From contig DKGG01000005.1 in assembly GCA_002453155.1 (NCBI GenBank), positions 89,781 to 153,196 of the forward strand: DNA of 63,416 nucleotides, written 5' to 3'. Below, in pieces: positions 59,632 through 63,416 of the stretch. How positions within the stretch are numbered: the first letter of the stretch is position 1; the number at the start of each line of letters is the position of its first letter. This DNA is from Bdellovibrionaceae bacterium UBA6776. Lineage in GTDB: Bacteria > Bdellovibrionota > Bdellovibrionia > Bdellovibrionales > UBA1609. The notes below the pieces were generated by a model. It was not told the origin of the DNA. It ran no database searches and saw nothing but the letters and a program-made list of their open reading frames with translations. Made by a program: the position numbers and the translations under genes.

Positions 59632-62531
59632 AACGGACTTCATTTTTTATTGGTTTTTTCGCTCTGGTTTTTCAATCTTTAAACGCTTCGGCCACAGCTC
59701 CTCATTTTGAATGGGAAATACTGTACACCCCGCATTTTGAGGTGATTTATCACAAACCTCAAAAAGAATTGGCCAAGCACTATGCCTTTGCTGCCGAAGA
59801 AAGCTATCGTCAACTTTCCGCGGTTTTTTCAGATCTTCCCGAAACCACCGTTTTAGTTTTGGATGACAGTACCGATTTGACAAACGGATCTGCCACATTT
59901 CTTCCTTACAATTGGATCAATATCTATCCTGCCCTTCCCGCAGAAGGGGACTCTTTAGATCACTACGGATACTGGCCCACGGCCATCATGATCCATGAGA
60001 TGACCCACATTGCAAATTTTCAACCGGTGAATGGAGTATTCACCCCTCTGTCTTGGCTGTTTGGCCGTGTGATTGCGCCGAATATTTTGCTGCCCCGTTG
60101 GTATTTGGAAGGTCTGGCTGTGGATGTGGAATCTCGCTACACTTCCCACGGAAGACTTCGCTCTCCTCGCACTCAAGGAATTTTGCGAGCCCTCGCAGAG
60201 GAAAACGCCTTTGATGAATTTTCAATAGATCGCATCAATGAAGTGCGCATTCCCACCTGGCCTTTCGGAGAACGCCCCTATTTCTTTGGAAGCCTTCTGC
60301 AAAAATCTTTGGTGGATCAAGGCTCTGACGACATGAGAGAGCGCTGGAATCAACGTTATGGACGACGGATGCCCTTTTTTATCAATGCGGTTCCCCAAGA
60401 TGAATTTGGAAAAGGTTTTGTGCATCTTTTAGGAGATGTCTACGCAGAACTCAAAACCAAAGCTAAATCCCAAGTGGAAAGTATTCAGTCCGAAGGCTCC
60501 TCTGATCGCACCGCCTTTAAAGAGGTGGATCACGAACAGCATTCTCCAGTGATTGATTCTTCAGGAACTCAACTGATTTATATCTCTAAGTCCGATCAAC
60601 GCAGTGGAATTTATCGAATTCAAAAAACCAAAGCCGCACCTGATTTTTCAAAAAATGACCCCGAACTTTTGTTCTATGCCGGCTACCCTCAACGTTTGGT
60701 TTGGAACAACCAGGGCACGGGATTTTATTTTGATGAGCTGAATTTGGACACCCCCTTTGTCGCTTATCGACAAATTCTTTATTTTGATCTGAACACCATG
60801 GAAAAACATTTGGTGTCTCCTGAAAATTTAAGACTTCAAGATCCTGCGCTAAATCCCTCTGGGGATCAGTTGGTCGCCATTCTTACAAAAGAAAACGGAC
60901 GACAAGTTCTCGCCGCTCTTTCGTTAAAAGACCACTCTGTAAAAGAACTGTATCAGGCGCCTTTGGAAGAACGATTGAGCTCTCCCAATTATTTAAATTC
61001 CGAACAGATCGTTTTCGTGAAAAAAAATCTTCGCGGTGAAGAACAGATTTTGGTCTCTTCTTTCAAAGACTTGAAAGTTTCCAAACTGCCTCAATCCTTC
61101 TTTGATCTTTATTCGGTGCGAGCTTATGGAAACGCATTGAGCTTTATTTCCAGCAAAAATGGGGTTCCCAATATTTACCTTCTTTCTTTGAAAGACCCCA
61201 GTGCTTCACCGAAAGCCCTGACAAACACCACCAGCCTGGTTCACAGTTTTGCTCCTTCAAATGAAAAAACCTGGGTGACTTCGGAAATGACGTCCAAAGG
61301 ACGAAAGCTTTTTCTCCGTCCGCTCCGCTCTCTCAAGGATCCAGCTTTAAAGAGCCAGCCTCCTGTGGTGGCCTACAAAGACTCACCCAAAGAAAAAATC
61401 CCCACTCAAAAAGAATTGGATGAGGTGGTTCAGGACGAAGGCTCTTTTTATCCTTTCAAATATCTTTTGCCTCGGTACTGGATTCCCTTTGTCTATCCTG
61501 TGGAAGGTGGAGTGCTGATGCAAGGAAGCACCTCCGGAACAGATCCGGTTCAAGTGAATCAGTATTTCCTCAATGGATCTTACGACACCGCCACCAACGG
61601 CTCCAGCTACGGCATCGCCTATTTGAACAATTCCTTCCCTGTATCCATTGGACTTTCTGCTTCCAAATTTCAAGAGTACCTGGGCGCCAGCAGCGCCACC
61701 ATTGAAAAGACCAGCTACTCCGGAGAACTCCTTTATCCCTTGGGATTTCTTTCAAAGCGCTGGAACGCTTCCCTTGGATACAACCGAACTTCTGCAGAGC
61801 GAAGTACCGGAAGTCTCCACCGCGAAGGCCCTGGAGCGGCTTTGAGTTTTTCAAACCTTTTGGACAAGCGCTACTCTCAAAATGGAAGTTTGCTTGCGCT
61901 GTCTTTTGACAAATACCTGTCAGGCCCAAGTCGTCTGGAGTATGAGCGCACTCGGTTTTCTTTGGGTCAAAAAGTCTCCTATGGGCTTCCCGAAGACCAT
62001 TCTGTATGGCTGGGGCTTAAGGGCTCTTTCTCAAACCAGCTTCCGCGCAGTCAAATTTTAGATTATGGAGATCGAAGTCTGGGAGCCAACTATTTGGTAA
62101 ACCTCACAGAGAGCAGCTTTCTCTACCGCGGATACCCCTCAGGAACCCTTCTGGGCCGCCAACTTCTGAATGGAAACTTGGAATACCGCTTTCCCATCAA
62201 AGACATTCAACGGGGAGATCGCACCAAGGCCTACTTCCTCAAAACTCTAAATGGAGTGCTGTTTGCGGATGCCATGGCCGTGGATGGCTACTATTTCGAC
62301 CGCCTGGATGAAAACACCAGCATTTACCGACGGACCTCTTTGACGGAAATCCACCCCTCGGCCGGAGGAGAGCTGCGATTGGACACCACATTGGCCTACC
62401 ACCTGCCCATCACCTTTATTATGGGCGGATATTATGGATTGAGCCGCCAAATGGGTGAAAATTTTAGCTTCTTTTTAGGGATTGGAGGCCAAGATCCGCT
62501 GTCAGAAACCTCTCAAAGAAGATCCCATTAA
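59628..62531 (+). CDS. Exported metalloprotease-propeller-barrel protein
   Basis: 967 residues from ATG at 59628, overlapping the MFS stop by 4 nt. Signal peptide SFFIGFFALVFQSLNASA. A peptidase-MA-like zinc domain follows, with HEMTH in TAIMIHEMTHIANFQP and a downstream Glu in YLEGLAVDVES. Next are PD40/TolB-like propeller repeats (about 310-600; SPVIDSSGTQLIYISKSDQR). The C-terminal third is beta-barrel-like with an Omp85-type FLYRGYPSGTLLGRQLLNGN, then LEYRFPI. Likely an outer-membrane protease. Confidence 0.8.
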   Translation: MKRTSFFIGFFALVFQSLNASATAPHFEWEILYTPHFEVIYHKPQKELAKHYAFAAEESYRQLSAVFSDLPETTVLVLDDSTDLTNGSATFLPYNWINIYPALPAEGDSLDHYGYWPTAIMIHEMTHIANFQPVNGVFTPLSWLFGRVIAPNILLPRWYLEGLAVDVESRYTSHGRLRSPRTQGILRALAEENAFDEFSIDRINEVRIPTWPFGERPYFFGSLLQKSLVDQGSDDMRERWNQRYGRRMPFFINAVPQDEFGKGFVHLLGDVYAELKTKAKSQVESIQSEGSSDRTAFKEVDHEQHSPVIDSSGTQLIYISKSDQRSGIYRIQKTKAAPDFSKNDPELLFYAGYPQRLVWNNQGTGFYFDELNLDTPFVAYRQILYFDLNTMEKHLVSPENLRLQDPALNPSGDQLVAILTKENGRQVLAALSLKDHSVKELYQAPLEERLSSPNYLNSEQIVFVKKNLRGEEQILVSSFKDLKVSKLPQSFFDLYSVRAYGNALSFISSKNGVPNIYLLSLKDPSASPKALTNTTSLVHSFAPSNEKTWVTSEMTSKGRKLFLRPLRSLKDPALKSQPPVVAYKDSPKEKIPTQKELDEVVQDEGSFYPFKYLLPRYWIPFVYPVEGGVLMQGSTSGTDPVQVNQYFLNGSYDTATNGSSYGIAYLNNSFPVSIGLSASKFQEYLGASSATIEKTSYSGELLYPLGFLSKRWNASLGYNRTSAERSTGSLHREGPGAALSFSNLLDKRYSQNGSLLALSFDKYLSGPSRLEYERTRFSLGQKVSYGLPEDHSVWLGLKGSFSNQLPRSQILDYGDRSLGANYLVNLTESSFLYRGYPSGTLLGRQLLNGNLEYRFPIKDIQRGDRTKAYFLKTLNGVLFADAMAVDGYYFDRLDENTSIYRRTSLTEIHPSAGGELRLDTTLAYHLPITFIMGGYYGLSRQMGENFSFFLGIGGQDPLSETSQRRSH

Positions 62532-62620
62532 AAATTGCCCATTTTCCTTGAGTTTGACGCAAAATAACTGTAACACAGTCGTTTTGACGCCTATAAACCA
62601 TGATCGAGAAGGAAAACTGA

Positions 62621-63253
62621 ATGTCGAAAAGTGTTGGAAAAACGGCTCGCTTCAAAATTCAACGAAGATTGGGAACTGAGCTTCCCGGACTTGGAAAACC
62701 TGGAGCCTTGGAAAGACGCCCTTACCCTCCCGGTGAGAACGGAAACAAAAGAAGAAAATATTCGGACTTTGCCCTTCGTTTGGAAGAAAAGCAGAAGATT
62801 CGTCACCACTATGGATTGAAAGAAGAGCAACTTCGCCGTTTCATCCGTGATGCGAAAAAAGGAACTGCGGCAAACTGGACCGGTCAGTTGATCGGACGTT
62901 TGGAGCGCCGATTGGACAACGTGATTTTCCGATTGGGATATGCTCCTAGCATTCGCTCTGCCCGTCAGTTGGTGAGCCATGGTCATGTTCGTGTGAACGG
63001 TCAAAAAGTGAACATTGGATCTTACGTTCTTCAACAAAATGACAAGGTTTCTGTGGCTGAAAAAGCTCAACAAAACCAAATCGTTTTGAGAGCGGCTCAA
63101 GCCCCTCGCTTGGAACTTCCTGACTATTTGAGAAAAGATCAAGAAGGTGGACAAGAAGTGGGCGTGATTCAAGCCATTCCTGGAATTGAACATGTTCCTT
63201 TCAGCTTCGACGCGGGTCTCTTCACAGAGTACTACGCAGCTCGAAAAGCTTAA
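62621..63253 (+). CDS. rpsD: Ribosomal protein S4
   Basis: 210 residues. GALERRPYPPGENGNKRRKY, LIGRLERRLDNVIFRLGYAP and SIRSARQLVSHGHVRVNGQK (the S4 RNA-binding domain) identify it. The N-terminus begins MSKSVGKTARFKIQRRLG and lacks the four-Cys zinc motif of some S4 proteins. The gene stands alone here rather than in the alpha operon (no rpoA or rpsK in view), with a terminator after it. Confidence 0.95.
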   Translation: MSKSVGKTARFKIQRRLGTELPGLGKPGALERRPYPPGENGNKRRKYSDFALRLEEKQKIRHHYGLKEEQLRRFIRDAKKGTAANWTGQLIGRLERRLDNVIFRLGYAPSIRSARQLVSHGHVRVNGQKVNIGSYVLQQNDKVSVAEKAQQNQIVLRAAQAPRLELPDYLRKDQEGGQEVGVIQAIPGIEHVPFSFDAGLFTEYYAARKA

Positions 63254-63305
63254 TCTTAAAATTTTACTGCCGGCTCCTTTCGTGGAGACCGTGCAAATTC
63301 AGAAA

Positions 63306-63331
63306 GAGAGCCCTCCGGCTCTCTTTTTTTT
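63306..63331 (+). terminator. Intrinsic terminator after rpsD
   Basis: GAGAGCC-CTCC-GGCTCTC (63306-63323) followed by eight T residues, extended by AAA/TTT pairs at the base. Confidence 0.92.
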
Positions 63332-63387
63332 GCCCACATTTCACAAAGCTGCAGCGAAATCGGGCTCCTCTCCAAACGGACGCCTCC

Positions 63388-63416
63388 TCGCCAAAAGGTA
63401 CCTGCTTCCCTTTCCG
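63388..63416. repeat. GGTACC-type palindrome copy 3, cut by window end
   Basis: TCGCCAAAAGGTACCTGCTT followed by CCCTTT matches the left arm of the copies at 12403 and 31291. The right arm lies beyond the window, so its palindromic nature is assumed. Confidence 0.7.

Overview
The window looks like a chromosomal piece of a Bdellovibrio-type bacterium (Bdellovibrionota/Oligoflexia). It is dense in exported proteins and lipoproteins and rich in secreted hydrolases (subtilisin-like protease, endonuclease I, patatin-like lipase, proline iminopeptidase, a metalloprotease-barrel protein). It also carries fatty-acid oxidation genes and many PilZ and cyclic-nucleotide-binding signalling proteins. The assignment rests on gene content only. 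Most of the window is ordinary core chromosome; no prophage, CRISPR array or rRNA was seen.

Layout. 1-1424: a repeat and structured-RNA region followed by a small HNH endonuclease gene. 1435-9000: minus-strand housekeeping and envelope genes (SRPBCC protein, OmpA-family barrel, glpX, YbgC-type thioesterase, PilZ protein), with one plus-strand VWA lipoprotein. 9036-12964: pgsA, a polytopic membrane protein and a beta-propeller protein. 13325-14095: tRNA-Gly and sodB. 15492-24889: S8 protease, HNH nuclease, lipoproteins, PAP2 phosphatase, heptosyltransferase, endonuclease I. 25031-31289: patatin, ppk-ppx, ETF-QO and a HIT protein. 31600-38497: three genes encoding an exported ClpB-like AAA+ protein and two large exported membrane proteins. 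38703-48532: pdxH, signalling proteins, RNase Y, thiolase, pip and a second VWA lipoprotein. 48654-50660: a second HNH element with elaborate inverted repeats. 50701-63416: EamA transporter, L31, a cNMP/HATPase protein, fadE with a divergent TetR regulator, MFS transporter, metalloprotease-barrel and rpsD.

Two things stand out. First, both HNH genes belong to one repeated element family. Three copies of an approximately 70-nt core, each inside a long basal stem, keep an invariant internal motif (AGCAGGATGCG) while the helices change by compensatory substitution. That is strong evidence of selection on structured RNA (or at least hairpin-forming nucleic acid) linked to an HNH protein that lacks any RuvC domain. 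Second, a double-AAA+ ClpB relative carries a Sec signal peptide, so it would leave the cytoplasm. Its second ATPase domain is degenerate, and it sits beside two exported, membrane-embedded proteins of unknown family. No established system known to me has this composition.

Smaller points: a tRNA-Gly whose G19-C56 tertiary pair appears replaced by A19-U56; long palindromic intergenic repeats around GGTACC/AGTACC-TGCTTCC; an ETF-QO missing one of four iron-sulfur cysteines; a likely ATT start codon; and two cyclic-nucleotide-binding proteins with unusual outputs.
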